A stretch of DNA of 64,000 bases, taken from contig CBFDUE010000001.1 in NCBI GenBank assembly GCA_965613025.1, positions 1 to 64,000 on the forward strand. The letters are read 5' to 3'. This document shows positions 15,817-25,524 of this stretch, one piece after another. The notes under the pieces are model-generated. The model searched no databases and had not been told where the DNA came from. It saw nothing but the letters and a program-made list of their open reading frames with translations. Numbering within the stretch: the stretch's first letter is position 1; every line of letters starts with the position of its first letter. The DNA comes from CAYTXJ01 sp965613025 (GTDB lineage Bacteria; Desulfobacterota; DSM-4660; Desulfatiglandales; JALVMZ01). A program made the position numbers and the translations under genes.

Positions 15817-15819
15817 CTT

Positions 15820-16752
15820 ATGGTCTTTCATACACCTGTAATGGTGGAGGAGGTATTGAGATACCTGATCACTGAAAGAGACGGAATCTATGTGGATGCA
15901 ACTACAGGCACAGGAGGTCATAGCCTCCATATCCTTAAGGCCACATCTTCAAAGGCAAAATTGATCTGTATAGAAAGGGATAAAGAATCCCTTCGTATTG
16001 CAAAAGAAAGGCTTAAGGAATTTGAAAAAAGAGTCTCTTTCCATAATAGCTCATTCACCCAGATTACTCAGATTCTTCAATCAGAGCAACAAAGACATAT
16101 AGATGGAATACTCTTTGACTTAGGGCTTTCCTCTTTTCAACTGGAAGGATCTGGTAGGGGATTTAGCTTTATGCGAGATGAACCCTTAGATATGAGGATG
16201 GATCTTAGGCAAGATCTAAGTGCCTATGAGATAGTAAACAGATATTCTAAAGAGGAGCTTAGCAGGATATTTAAGGAATTTGGGCAGGAGAGATATCATA
16301 GAAAGATTGCAGACATAATCCTCAGAGAGAGAAAGAAAGAGCCTATTAAGAGCTCCAAGAGGCTTTCTGAGCTGATACTAAAGGCTGTGCCTGTAAGATA
16401 TGCACGAAGAAGAATTCATCCTGCCACAAAGGTCTTTCAGGCCATAAGGATTGCTGTAAACAAGGAACTTGAAAACTTAAATAAGGTATTGTCCATAATA
16501 CCGGGGATCTTAAAGAAGGGAGGTAGAGCAGTATTTATATCCTATCACTCCTTAGAGGATAGGCTTATAAAAGGGGCGATCAAGAGATGGGAAAAGCCGT
16601 GTATCTGTCCGCCCAGGCTTGAAAGGTGTGTATGTAATAGGAGCCCTCTTTTTAAAAGACTAAATAAAAAGGCCATTAGGCCTAAGGCCCAGGAAATTGA
16701 GGAAAATCCAAGGGCAAGAAGTGCAAAATTAAGGGCTGTAGAGAGGATATAG
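15820..16752 (+). CDS. rsmH: 16S rRNA (cytosine1402-N4)-methyltransferase
   Basis: 310 residues. It uses S-adenosylmethionine to methylate N4 of C1402 in the ribosomal P site. The family start FHTPVMVEEVLRYL, SAM-binding VDATTGTGGHS, LFDLGLSSFQL and DEPLDMRMD, plus the C-terminal ISYHSLEDRLIKGAIKRW, are all present. Length is typical. It is the usual second gene of the dcw cluster. Confidence 0.97.
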   Translation: MVFHTPVMVEEVLRYLITERDGIYVDATTGTGGHSLHILKATSSKAKLICIERDKESLRIAKERLKEFEKRVSFHNSSFTQITQILQSEQQRHIDGILFDLGLSSFQLEGSGRGFSFMRDEPLDMRMDLRQDLSAYEIVNRYSKEELSRIFKEFGQERYHRKIADIILRERKKEPIKSSKRLSELILKAVPVRYARRRIHPATKVFQAIRIAVNKELENLNKVLSIIPGILKKGGRAVFISYHSLEDRLIKGAIKRWEKPCICPPRLERCVCNRSPLFKRLNKKAIRPKAQEIEENPRARSAKLRAVERI

Positions 16753-16755
16753 ATT

Positions 16756-17094
16756 ATGAAAAGAACATATTCAGGTGTGAGGATAAGATTGAAAGGTAAT
16801 AGAAAGCTGGAAAATGAACATAAGGCACTTTCATGGAAACAGATATGGGCTGTAATGATGATACTAATCTTTATAATGCTATCTGGAATAGGCTATGTAT
16901 GGTCAAGCTTTGAAGGGACTCAATTGGGCTATGATCTGAGTGAGTTAAAAAGAAAAGAGATGAAGCTTCTTGAAGAGAATCGGAAGCTCCGGCTTGAGCT
17001 TGCCAGACTAAGATCACCCACATACTTAGAGAAGGCAATCAGGGGTTTAGGCCTAAAAGAGCCTGTGGCAGAGCAGGTGATAACATTGCCATGA
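16756..17094 (+). CDS. ftsL: Cell division protein FtsL-like
   Basis: 112 residues. A basic cytoplasmic start (~1-30) is followed by a transmembrane helix at ~32-52 (AVMMILIFIMLSGIGYVW) and a periplasmic leucine-rich coiled coil (LSELKRKEMKLLEENRKLRLELARL), then a YLEKAIRGLGL tail. FtsL scaffolds FtsQB and FtsWI at the septum. Sequence conservation in this family is low, so the call leans on topology and its position between rsmH and ftsI. It overlaps ftsI by 4 bp. Confidence 0.85.
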   Translation: MKRTYSGVRIRLKGNRKLENEHKALSWKQIWAVMMILIFIMLSGIGYVWSSFEGTQLGYDLSELKRKEMKLLEENRKLRLELARLRSPTYLEKAIRGLGLKEPVAEQVITLP

Positions 17095-19055
17095 CCAAAA
17101 GGCAAAAAAGATGGATAAGACTGAGAATATATATTGTGGCTGTTGTTTTCCAAGCACTACTCTTTGTCTTACTCGGGAGAGCATACCAGCTTCAGATATT
17201 AAGAAGAGAAAAATTAAAGGCCCTCTCTGATATCTATCATAAAGATATATTAAAGATTCCGCCTGAAAGGGGAACCATATATGATAGACAGGGATATGAG
17301 TTGGCAATCAATATAAAGACCTGCTCTATCTATGCACATCCACATCTAATAAAGAAAAAAGGTAAGGTATCAAAAGAGCTATCTCAAATTCTAAACATTC
17401 CCTACAGAGAGATATACAGAAAACTAAGAAGAAAGACCACATATGTCTGGATAAAGAGGAAGGTGGCAATAGATAAGGCACGAAGGATTAAGGCACTCAA
17501 AGACAGGGCAATAGGTCTTATATATGAGACAAAGAGATTCTATCCCTCTGGAACTGTTGCAGGTCAGGTAATAGGCTTTTCTGGCATAGATAATCAGGGG
17601 CTTGAAGGGATTGAAAAGTCGCTTGACAGCCTGCTGAAAGGGCCTTCTCAAAGGATAATCATAATGAAAGATGCAAAAGGAAGACCGTTTCACATAAGTG
17701 AACCATTGAGCAATAAATTAGGGCCCTATAATGTCTATCTGACCATAGATAAGGATATTCAATACAAGGCAGAGAGGGTATTAGCAGATACTGTAAGAAA
17801 GACCAAGGCAAAGGGTGGAGAATGTATCATAATGGATCCATTTAGTGGTCAGATCCTTGCAATGGCAATTGTTCCCCCCTTTAATCCAAATAACTTTAGC
17901 AGATATTCACCAAGTATCTGGAGAAATAGGGCAATAACGGATTGCTTTGAACCAGGTTCAACCATAAAGCCCTTTCTGCTGGCAGCTGCTTTGGATAGCA
18001 AGGCCATCACCCTCAATGAAGAGTTTTACTGTGAAAAGGGCCTCTTAAGAGTGACAGGGCATCTGATCCATGACATAAAGCCCTATGAATATCTGACAGC
18101 TAAGGATATAATTGTGCACTCCAGCAATATCGGAGCCATTAAGATTGGAAGACAGCTTGGATATAATAACTTTTATGAGTATCTTAAAAGATTTGGCTTT
18201 GGAAGTAAGACGCACATTGAACTCATCGGGGAGAGAAGCGGATATATTAGAGCTCCAGATAGCGCAAGGGAGCTCGACAGGGTAAGCGCCTTTTTTGGTC
18301 AAGGCCTTTCTGTAACCTCTCTTCAGCTTGCTGTTGCATTTAGTGCCATTGCAAATGGAGGAACCCTTTTAAGACCCCATATTGTATACAAGATTACAGA
18401 CAGATCCGGTAATCTTGTAAAGAAGACCGAGACAGATAAGATCAAAAGGGTCTTATCAGATAATGTGGCAGAGCTTGTAAAAGGGATCTTGGGGGAGGTT
18501 GTAAGTGAAAAGGGAACTGCAAGACACGCTTCCATCTTTGGCTATAAGGTTGCAGGAAAGACAGGCACTGCACAAAAGATTGATCCCAAAACTGGCACCT
18601 ATTATAAAGAAAGATACATATCCCTGTTTGTGGGATTTGCCCCTATAGAGCATCCCCATATTGTTATGCTTGTTAAGATTGATGAACCACAGGGGATTCA
18701 CTATGGAGGACTGGTGGCAGCCCCCGTATTTAGCAATCTGGGAAGATGGACTCTGCTCTATATGGGAGTTTCTCCATCCTATATAGAGCATCCCATCTAT
18801 CCGCTTCTCATTGCTGAAAGGGAAAGAAATAACAGAACTGAAAAAGAGAGGGAATCCATAAACGGAATGCTTCTTCCTGACTTCAGGGGTAAGACAATTA
18901 GGGAGGTCTTGAGAGAGGCGGAAGGGCTGGGGATAAAGGTGTGGCCAGAGGGATCTGGATATGCCGTCTATCAGATACCTGAACCTGGCATCCCATTAAA
19001 AGAGGTCTCAAAAGTAAAGGTAGTCTTTAGACCGTCCATCTATGGTGACCTATGA
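17091..19055 (+). CDS. ftsI: Septal peptidoglycan transpeptidase (FtsI/PBP3-type) with PASTA domain
   Basis: A 654-residue class B penicillin-binding protein. An N-terminal TM helix (~14-32) is followed by the pedestal domain (~50-200) and the transpeptidase domain (~235-560), with the active-site motifs STIK (Ser290, Lys293), SSN (344-346) and KTG (490-492). A single PASTA domain follows at the C-terminus (~588-652, MLLPDFRGKTIREVLREAEGLGIKV). It cross-links septal peptidoglycan in the periplasm together with FtsW. The PASTA domain is absent from enterobacterial FtsI but occurs in Gram-positive and several delta-type lineages. Confidence 0.95.
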   Translation: MTKRQKRWIRLRIYIVAVVFQALLFVLLGRAYQLQILRREKLKALSDIYHKDILKIPPERGTIYDRQGYELAINIKTCSIYAHPHLIKKKGKVSKELSQILNIPYREIYRKLRRKTTYVWIKRKVAIDKARRIKALKDRAIGLIYETKRFYPSGTVAGQVIGFSGIDNQGLEGIEKSLDSLLKGPSQRIIIMKDAKGRPFHISEPLSNKLGPYNVYLTIDKDIQYKAERVLADTVRKTKAKGGECIIMDPFSGQILAMAIVPPFNPNNFSRYSPSIWRNRAITDCFEPGSTIKPFLLAAALDSKAITLNEEFYCEKGLLRVTGHLIHDIKPYEYLTAKDIIVHSSNIGAIKIGRQLGYNNFYEYLKRFGFGSKTHIELIGERSGYIRAPDSARELDRVSAFFGQGLSVTSLQLAVAFSAIANGGTLLRPHIVYKITDRSGNLVKKTETDKIKRVLSDNVAELVKGILGEVVSEKGTARHASIFGYKVAGKTGTAQKIDPKTGTYYKERYISLFVGFAPIEHPHIVMLVKIDEPQGIHYGGLVAAPVFSNLGRWTLLYMGVSPSYIEHPIYPLLIAERERNNRTEKERESINGMLLPDFRGKTIREVLREAEGLGIKVWPEGSGYAVYQIPEPGIPLKEVSKVKVVFRPSIYGDL

Positions 19056-20569
19056 GTATGTGGCTTTATGAACTTATAGAGGAATTGGAAGAGTTTGATA
19101 TAATAGGTGATCTTAAGCAGAAGATCTTGGGAATCTCTTATGATTCACGAAAAGTAAGGCCTAAGGATCTCTTTGTTGCCATTAAAGGCACATATCTTGA
19201 CGGACACGACTATATAGCGGATGCCATTCAGAGAGGTGCAGTTGCAATATTGACAGAGAGATATATGGAAAATCTCAAAAAAGATATATGTCAGATAGTA
19301 GTGAGAGATTCAAGGGATGCCTTAGGGAAGGTGTCATCCTGCTTTTATGGAATGCCCCAAAAGGATATGACATTCATAGGTATTACTGGAACAAATGGGA
19401 AAACCACCACAGCCTATCTAATTGAAAGCATCCTTAAAAGGGCTGGGAAGAGGGTAGGAGTAGTTGGAACCATAGAATATAGGTATGGAAATAGACATCT
19501 TAAGGCCCCTGTAACCACACCAGAATCATTGGATCTGATTAAGATGCTATCTGAAATGAAAAGAGACGGGGTCACTCATATTGTTATGGAGGTATCATCC
19601 CATGCCCTGAGTCAAAAGAGGGTGGATACAATCCCATTTAGTGTGGGGATATTTACCAATCTGAGCCATGACCATCTGGACTATCACCAGAGTATGGAAA
19701 GATACTTTCAGGCAAAGAGGCGACTATTTGATATACTGCTTCCAAAAAGCGGTGGTGTGGCAATAGTAAATGTGGACGATCCAAAAGGAAGACGTTTGAG
19801 TAGATCCCTTTATACCAAAAGGCTCTGTTATGGAATTAACACAAAGGAAGACATCTGGGCAAATGATCTCATATCTGATATAGAGGGAATAAGAGGAAAG
19901 ATATCTTATAATGGCAAAGACACTACCTTTAGATCACCCCTTTTAGGAAGGTTTAATGTCTATAATATCCTTGCTGCATGGGCAGCGTCACTTTCCCTTG
20001 GTATAGACCAAACTGAGATATCAGGTGGGATTGAGGCTTTAAGTGAAGTTCCAGGCAGGATGCAGAAGATAGTAGCTCCAGATGGAACAACCGTCATTAT
20101 AGACTATGCACATAGCCCAGATGCCTTAAAGAATGTCATCTTATCCATAAGGGAATTTTCTAAAGGAAGACTTATTACAGTCTTTGGATGTGGGGGGGAA
20201 AGAGATAGAAAAAAGAGACCTGAAATGGGACTTATTGCAGCATCCATGAGCGATATCTTGATTATAACATCCGATAATCCACGCAGTGAAGATCCTTTAA
20301 GGATAATTGAAGAGATTAAGGTGGGGGTAGAAAGAAGTGGTATGGATAAGTTTGAAGATGATAAGTCGGGTGGATACCTGATCATCCCGGAGCGAAAATA
20401 TGCGATTAAAAGGGCTATAGCCCTTTCAAAAAGCAGGGACATTATATTAATTGCGGGAAAAGGACATGAAGAATATCAGATCATAAAAGGGGAAAAGATC
20501 CCTTTTAGTGACATAGAGGAGGCAAAAGTTGCCCTTAGGGAAAGAGCCATACAGGATAGAACATATTAG
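19052..20569 (+). CDS. murE: UDP-MurNAc-L-Ala-D-Glu:meso-diaminopimelate ligase
   Basis: 505 residues. It adds the third stem-peptide residue during peptidoglycan precursor synthesis in the cytoplasm. The ATP loop GTNGKTT begins at residue 113, followed by the Mur ligase middle domain (ME-VSSHAL, NLSHDHLDYH) and the C-terminal domain. The motif DNPR at 408-411 marks a diaminopimelate rather than lysine ligase, so the wall is probably meso-DAP type. The start overlaps ftsI by 4 bp. The end overlaps the murF start by 41 bp and encodes its ribosome-binding site. Confidence 0.96.
   Translation: MSMWLYELIEELEEFDIIGDLKQKILGISYDSRKVRPKDLFVAIKGTYLDGHDYIADAIQRGAVAILTERYMENLKKDICQIVVRDSRDALGKVSSCFYGMPQKDMTFIGITGTNGKTTTAYLIESILKRAGKRVGVVGTIEYRYGNRHLKAPVTTPESLDLIKMLSEMKRDGVTHIVMEVSSHALSQKRVDTIPFSVGIFTNLSHDHLDYHQSMERYFQAKRRLFDILLPKSGGVAIVNVDDPKGRRLSRSLYTKRLCYGINTKEDIWANDLISDIEGIRGKISYNGKDTTFRSPLLGRFNVYNILAAWAASLSLGIDQTEISGGIEALSEVPGRMQKIVAPDGTTVIIDYAHSPDALKNVILSIREFSKGRLITVFGCGGERDRKKRPEMGLIAASMSDILIITSDNPRSEDPLRIIEEIKVGVERSGMDKFEDDKSGGYLIIPERKYAIKRAIALSKSRDIILIAGKGHEEYQIIKGEKIPFSDIEEAKVALRERAIQDRTY
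20516..20522 (+). promoter_or_regulatory. Ribosome-binding site of murF inside murE
   Basis: GAGGAGG lies 6 bp before a TTG at 20529. It settles the murF start: no in-frame ATG exists until residue 25, and the TTG start gives the normal N-terminal length. Confidence 0.75.
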
Positions 20570-21962
20570 TATCTCTGAGATACTCAATGCCATATCTGGG
20601 CATATGTTATGGGGAGATCATACGCAAGATATCAGGGGTATTTCCATTGATAGCAGAACCATAAAAGAGGGAGAGATCTTTTTTGCAATAGAGGGCGAGC
20701 GGTATGACGGCCACGATTTCATAACCGATGCAATCAACAGAGGGGCAAGAGGCATTGTAGTTGAAAGGGCTAAGAGGGGTTATATAGAGAAGATACATAA
20801 TGGGGATATTTCAGTAATTTTGGTTGATAATACCATATATGCCTTAGGTGAACTTGCAAGATGGTGGAGAGGACAAAATAGTGCTACTGTAATCGCTATC
20901 ACTGGGAGTGTGGGAAAGACAACCACAAAGGAGATGTTATATTCAATAGTTTCAAGACAAAGGCCCACACTTAAAAATAGAGGAAATCAGAACAACCTCA
21001 TCGGTGTTCCCCTGACCCTTTTTAGGATGGACTCTTCCCACCAGGTGGTAATACTTGAGATGGGAACCAATAGCCCTGGAGAGATAGGAAGACTGAGAGA
21101 GATAGCAGACCCTGACATAGCACTTATCACCATGATAGGTAGTGCCCACCTTGAAGGTCTCAAAGATGTGGAAGGGGTCTTGAAAGAGAAGCTTTCCCTA
21201 TTTGCTGAAACACGCAAAGAGACAATCAAGATAATAAACGGGGACTGTGATATCCTAAAAAGCGCATGTAAAAGGCTTGGAATCTCAGCCCTTACCTATG
21301 GCCTTGGAGAAGAAAACAGCTTTCAGGCAAGGGAAATTGAAGAAAAGGGTATGAATGGAATTTCATTTAAGGTGTGCTTTAGAGATATCTGCCTTCCCAT
21401 CACCCTAAATATTTCAGGACTTCATAATGTATATAATGCCCTTGCTGCTATATCCGTATCCATATTATTGGGGATACCATCAGATGAGATCTCAAAGGCG
21501 CTTTTCCATTTTAAGGGCATTGATGGAAGGTTCAGGATCATAAGATGTGACCATAATATAACCCTTATTGATGACACCTACAATTCCAATCCCACCTCTC
21601 TTAAGGCCGCAATACAGAACCTGCTTGGATGGAAAATAGATGGAAAGGGCCTTATAGTGGTTATCGGTGATATGCTTGAGCTGGGTGCGGAATCCCCAAG
21701 ATTTCACTTAGAGGCCGGGAAAGAGATAGCTCCACTAAGACCACGTCTTTTTATTACCATTGGAGGATATGCAAAAGAGCTTGTAAGGGGTGCATGTGAA
21801 GAGGGGCTTCCAGTAGAAAATACAGTGGTATTAAACAGGGTGGAAGATATCGTATCCGTGATATCTGAAAAGATAAGGGAAGGGGATATAATATTTTTAA
21901 AGGCATCCAGAAAGATAGGGCTTGATAGGGTGATTGATGCACTTTTAGAAGGAGTATCTTAG
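20529..21962 (+). CDS. murF: UDP-MurNAc-tripeptide:D-Ala-D-Ala ligase
   Basis: 477 residues. It adds the D-Ala-D-Ala dipeptide to complete the pentapeptide precursor. The N-terminal domain shows GISIDSRTIKEGEIFFAIEGERYDGHDF, the ATP loop is TGSVGKTTTKEM, NQNNLIGVPLTLF is typical of MurF, and DDTYNSNPTSLKAA lies at the C-terminal domain entry. It uses a TTG start, and the first 41 bp overlap murE. It ends 1 bp before mraY. Confidence 0.96.
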   Translation: MPLGKEPYRIEHISISEILNAISGHMLWGDHTQDIRGISIDSRTIKEGEIFFAIEGERYDGHDFITDAINRGARGIVVERAKRGYIEKIHNGDISVILVDNTIYALGELARWWRGQNSATVIAITGSVGKTTTKEMLYSIVSRQRPTLKNRGNQNNLIGVPLTLFRMDSSHQVVILEMGTNSPGEIGRLREIADPDIALITMIGSAHLEGLKDVEGVLKEKLSLFAETRKETIKIINGDCDILKSACKRLGISALTYGLGEENSFQAREIEEKGMNGISFKVCFRDICLPITLNISGLHNVYNALAAISVSILLGIPSDEISKALFHFKGIDGRFRIIRCDHNITLIDDTYNSNPTSLKAAIQNLLGWKIDGKGLIVVIGDMLELGAESPRFHLEAGKEIAPLRPRLFITIGGYAKELVRGACEEGLPVENTVVLNRVEDIVSVISEKIREGDIIFLKASRKIGLDRVIDALLEGVS

Positions 21963-21963
21963 T

Positions 21964-23040
21964 ATGCTTTTTAAACTCATCTATATGTTTCATACCCATA
22001 TATCCTGGCTCAATGTCTTTAGATATATAACATTTAGATCCATATTGGCCGCCCTATTTTCCCTTTTAATTGTTCTATTTTTGGGCTCTTGGACCATACG
22101 AAAATTGAAAAGTCTTCAGATAGGTCAATATATCAGGGAAGATGGCCCTCCAAACCACAAAGACAAGGAAGGCACACCCACTATGGGAGGATGTCTTGTA
22201 ATTCCTGCAATAGCAATATCCATATTGCTATGGGCAGATCCCAAAAATCTATATGTATGGCTTACCTTAGGGGTACTGATGGGTTTTGCCATAATCGGAT
22301 TTATTGACGACTATCTAAAAAATATCAGAAAGAGTAGCAAAGGGCTCAATATAAAAGGCAAACTCATACTTCAACTTGTTGTTGCCACAATATTTTCACT
22401 GATCCTCTATTCCCTTAACTTTGACACCCATCTAAATCTTCCCCTTTTTAAAAACATCAGACCAGATCTTGGAATCCTCTATATCCCATTTATGGTGTTT
22501 ATAATCGTTGGAACCTCAAATGCCGTAAATATAACAGATGGGCTTGATGGCTTAGCCACCGGTCCTCTTATCATTGCCTTTACCACCTATCTGGTCTTCA
22601 TATATGCGGCAGGTCATGTAAAGATAGCAAACTATCTTCAGATCCCCTATGTGCCAGGCTCTGGTGAGTTGTCTGTCATATGTGGAGCGGCAATTGGAGC
22701 TGGACTTGGCTTTCTATGGTATAATGCATATCCAGCGGAGATATTTATGGGTGATGTGGGATCTCTTTCCCTTGGTGCCATGCTTGGATTTATCTCTATC
22801 CTGGCAAAACAGGAGATAGTTCTCATATTAGTAGGAGGGCTCTTTCTCTTTGAAACCCTTTCTGTAATCTTTCAGATAGCCTATTTCAAGATCACTAAGG
22901 GGCAGAGGATATTTCGTATGGCTCCCATTCATCATCACTTTGAACTAAAGGGTTGGCCAGAGAGCAAGGTGACCATAAGATTTTGGATAATAGCTATTAT
23001 CCTTGCACTCTTATCTGTAAGCACCCTTAAATTAAGATAG
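21964..23040 (+). CDS. mraY: Phospho-N-acetylmuramoyl-pentapeptide transferase
   Basis: A 358-residue integral membrane enzyme with about ten helices. It transfers phospho-MurNAc-pentapeptide to undecaprenyl phosphate, making lipid I. Conserved motifs are DGPPNHKDKEGTPTMGG, the metal-site IDDYLKN, NAVNITDGLDGLATG, MGDVGSLSLGA and the C-terminal histidine loop PIHHHFELKGWPE. Length is standard. Confidence 0.97.
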   Translation: MLFKLIYMFHTHISWLNVFRYITFRSILAALFSLLIVLFLGSWTIRKLKSLQIGQYIREDGPPNHKDKEGTPTMGGCLVIPAIAISILLWADPKNLYVWLTLGVLMGFAIIGFIDDYLKNIRKSSKGLNIKGKLILQLVVATIFSLILYSLNFDTHLNLPLFKNIRPDLGILYIPFMVFIIVGTSNAVNITDGLDGLATGPLIIAFTTYLVFIYAAGHVKIANYLQIPYVPGSGELSVICGAAIGAGLGFLWYNAYPAEIFMGDVGSLSLGAMLGFISILAKQEIVLILVGGLFLFETLSVIFQIAYFKITKGQRIFRMAPIHHHFELKGWPESKVTIRFWIIAIILALLSVSTLKLR

Positions 23041-23044
23041 GGTT

Positions 23045-24415
23045 ATGATGGGGGAGTTGAAAGATAAACAGATACTGATTGTGGGATGTGGAATAACAGG
23101 TATGAGTTGCGCACGTTTTTTAAAAAGAAAAGGTGCCAAGGTGACCATAAGCGAGAAGATGCAATTGGATGAGATTGATCCCTCTATTTTAAAGGAACTC
23201 TTGGATATGGGAGTTGAGATAGAGGCAGGGGAACATAAGATCTCCACCTTTCTAAAGCAGGATCTCATACTCTTATCTCCAGGTGTGCCCTTAGATATTC
23301 CAGCTATACGTGCCTCAAAGGAAAAAGGGATACCCGTTATGGGTGAGTTGGAATTTGCCTCTTTGATGCTCTCAGCTCCTATAATTGCAATAACAGGCAC
23401 AAATGGAAAGACCACCACTTCCACCCTGATAGCCGATATATTAAAAGAGGCAGGTTATAGGGTATTTCTGGGAGGAAATATCGGAACACCACTTATTGAA
23501 TCTTTATACATTAACCCTTTAGACTATGTGGTGTGTGAGGTAAGCAGCTTTCAGCTGGATACCATTTCACACTTTTCTCCGTATATCTCCATATTGCTAA
23601 ACATCACACCAGATCACTTAGAGAGGTATCCTGACTTTATCTCCTATATCAAAAGTAAGATGAAGATATTTAAAAATCTAAAAGAGGACGGGGCAGCGAT
23701 AATAAATAGCGATGATAAAAATATTAGATGCCATATGCCATCCATAAATACTCAGATACTGCGATATGGGATAGAGCAAAGAGATGGGCTTAATTGTTAT
23801 ACAGAAGATAATATATTAAGGGTCTTTATAGATCAGAGACACAGAATGGAGCTTTCCTTTGAGGACTTTAAACTTAGGGGAGAGCATAATCTATCAAATC
23901 TGATGGCAGCGGTATTGTGTGCGGCCTATGTAGGGGTAAAAAGGAACGTTATTGAGAAGGTTATTTCCCGATTTTCAGGGCTTCCACACAGGCTTCAGTA
24001 TGTAAAGACCGTAAATGGCATAGCCTTCTATAACGATTCTAAGGCCACCAATTTGGACTCTTTTCTCTGTGCGGTAAAGAGTTTTAATGAAAAGCTAATT
24101 GTGATTATGGGTGGAATATTTAAAGGGGGAGATTTAGATAGCTTGGTAGAAGAAGTGAGAGACAGGATACGTGCTGCAATACTGATAGGAAGTTCAAAGG
24201 AACTCTTTATTGAGGCCCTCAAAGGGAAGATCCCTTTTATTGTGGCAGATGATATGAGAGATGCTGTATCTAAGGCATATTCAGCATCACAACCTGGTGA
24301 TGTGGTGCTCCTTTCCCCTGCATGTTCCAGTTTTGATATGTTTGAAGACTACAGGGACAGAGGAAATAGCTTTATAAAGGCGGTAGAGGAGCTATGGGAA
24401 AAGAGGTCAGAATAA
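23045..24415 (+). CDS. murD: UDP-MurNAc-L-alanine:D-glutamate ligase
   Basis: 456 residues. It adds D-Glu, the second residue of the stem peptide. The N-terminal Rossmann part (ILIVGCGITGMSCARFLKRKGA), ATP loop TGTNGKTTTSTL, EVSSFQLDT and C-terminal YNDSKATNLDS are all visible. Two consecutive ATGs (23045, 23048) are possible starts. It overlaps ftsW by 22 bp. Confidence 0.96.
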   Translation: MMGELKDKQILIVGCGITGMSCARFLKRKGAKVTISEKMQLDEIDPSILKELLDMGVEIEAGEHKISTFLKQDLILLSPGVPLDIPAIRASKEKGIPVMGELEFASLMLSAPIIAITGTNGKTTTSTLIADILKEAGYRVFLGGNIGTPLIESLYINPLDYVVCEVSSFQLDTISHFSPYISILLNITPDHLERYPDFISYIKSKMKIFKNLKEDGAAIINSDDKNIRCHMPSINTQILRYGIEQRDGLNCYTEDNILRVFIDQRHRMELSFEDFKLRGEHNLSNLMAAVLCAAYVGVKRNVIEKVISRFSGLPHRLQYVKTVNGIAFYNDSKATNLDSFLCAVKSFNEKLIVIMGGIFKGGDLDSLVEEVRDRIRAAILIGSSKELFIEALKGKIPFIVADDMRDAVSKAYSASQPGDVVLLSPACSSFDMFEDYRDRGNSFIKAVEELWEKRSE

Positions 24416-25524
24416 AGAGATCGGGTTACAATCCATTCATCCTGCTTCCCACCCTAATTCTTCTTTTAATCGGCCTTGTTGCCATATATAGTGCCAGCTC
24501 CTTTTTGGCACAAAGAGAGGCAGGGATGAGCACCTTTTACTTTAAAAGGCAGATGATATTTTCTCTTACTGGGATCTTGCTTATGATAGGTGCCAAAAAT
24601 TTCCCCATTGATATATTTAATAGATACTCATGGATCATATACCTTCTTCTCGTATTTAGCCTAATACCTCTTGTCTTTCTCCTTATCCCTGGTTTTGAAA
24701 GGGCAGCAGGGGGGGCAAAGCGATGGATCCATCTGGGAGGATTTTCATTTCAACCCTCTGAGTTTTTAAAGCTCACCTTGAGTTTCTATATAGCATATTC
24801 CATGTCAAAAAAGATAGATATAATGAAGTCATTTTCAAAAGGCTTTCTCCCTCACATAGTAGTGATATCCATCTTTCTTATCCTTATTCATGAACAGCCC
24901 GATCTGGGCACATGTATAATAATATCGTCCTGGACTATCATCATGCTATTTATAGGGGGGGCAAGAATAATACATATCATTATGCTAACCTTGGCATCAC
25001 TTCCTGCCCTGATATTTCTCATATTGAAAGAGGGATACCGATTGATGCGATGGAAGGCGATGCTGAATCCCTGGGAAGACCCGTACGGATATGGATATCA
25101 GATTATACACTCACTAATTGCCTTTGGATCAGGAGGGCTTACTGGGGTAGGACTTGGAAATAGTATACAGAAGATGTTCTACCTTCCCACCCCTCATACC
25201 GACTTTATCATGTCAATTATTGCAGAAGAGGTGGGTTTTATAGGCTGCTTTTCAGTTATCTTTCTCTTTTCCATACTTATCTATGAAGGAATAATGATTT
25301 CGCTAAATGCCAGGGATCTATTTAGAAGCTATCTTGCCTTAGGCCTTGTGCTATTTTTGGCATTGGAGGTTATAACCAATCTGGGAGTGGTTATGGGGAT
25401 GCTTCCTCCAAAGGGTCTCACCCTGCCTCTTATAAGCTATGGAGGTTCATCCCTGTTTAAGACCCTGATTGCAATAGGGCTTTTGCTTAACATATCGTCT
25501 GAGCGAAAAGGGTTAAAGAGATGA
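24394..25524 (+). CDS. ftsW: Septal peptidoglycan glycosyltransferase FtsW
   Basis: A 376-residue SEDS-family membrane protein with ten hydrophobic helices. It polymerises lipid II at the septum with its partner FtsI. Signature features are SSFLAQREAG, GGAKRWIHLGGFSFQPSEFLKL, HEQPDLGTCIII, the catalytic-loop region PHTDFIMSIIAEEVGFIG and the C-terminal GLTLPLISYGGSSL. It starts within the 3' end of murD and overlaps murG by 4 bp. Confidence 0.96.
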   Translation: MGKEVRIKRSGYNPFILLPTLILLLIGLVAIYSASSFLAQREAGMSTFYFKRQMIFSLTGILLMIGAKNFPIDIFNRYSWIIYLLLVFSLIPLVFLLIPGFERAAGGAKRWIHLGGFSFQPSEFLKLTLSFYIAYSMSKKIDIMKSFSKGFLPHIVVISIFLILIHEQPDLGTCIIISSWTIIMLFIGGARIIHIIMLTLASLPALIFLILKEGYRLMRWKAMLNPWEDPYGYGYQIIHSLIAFGSGGLTGVGLGNSIQKMFYLPTPHTDFIMSIIAEEVGFIGCFSVIFLFSILIYEGIMISLNARDLFRSYLALGLVLFLALEVITNLGVVMGMLPPKGLTLPLISYGGSSLFKTLIAIGLLLNISSERKGLKR

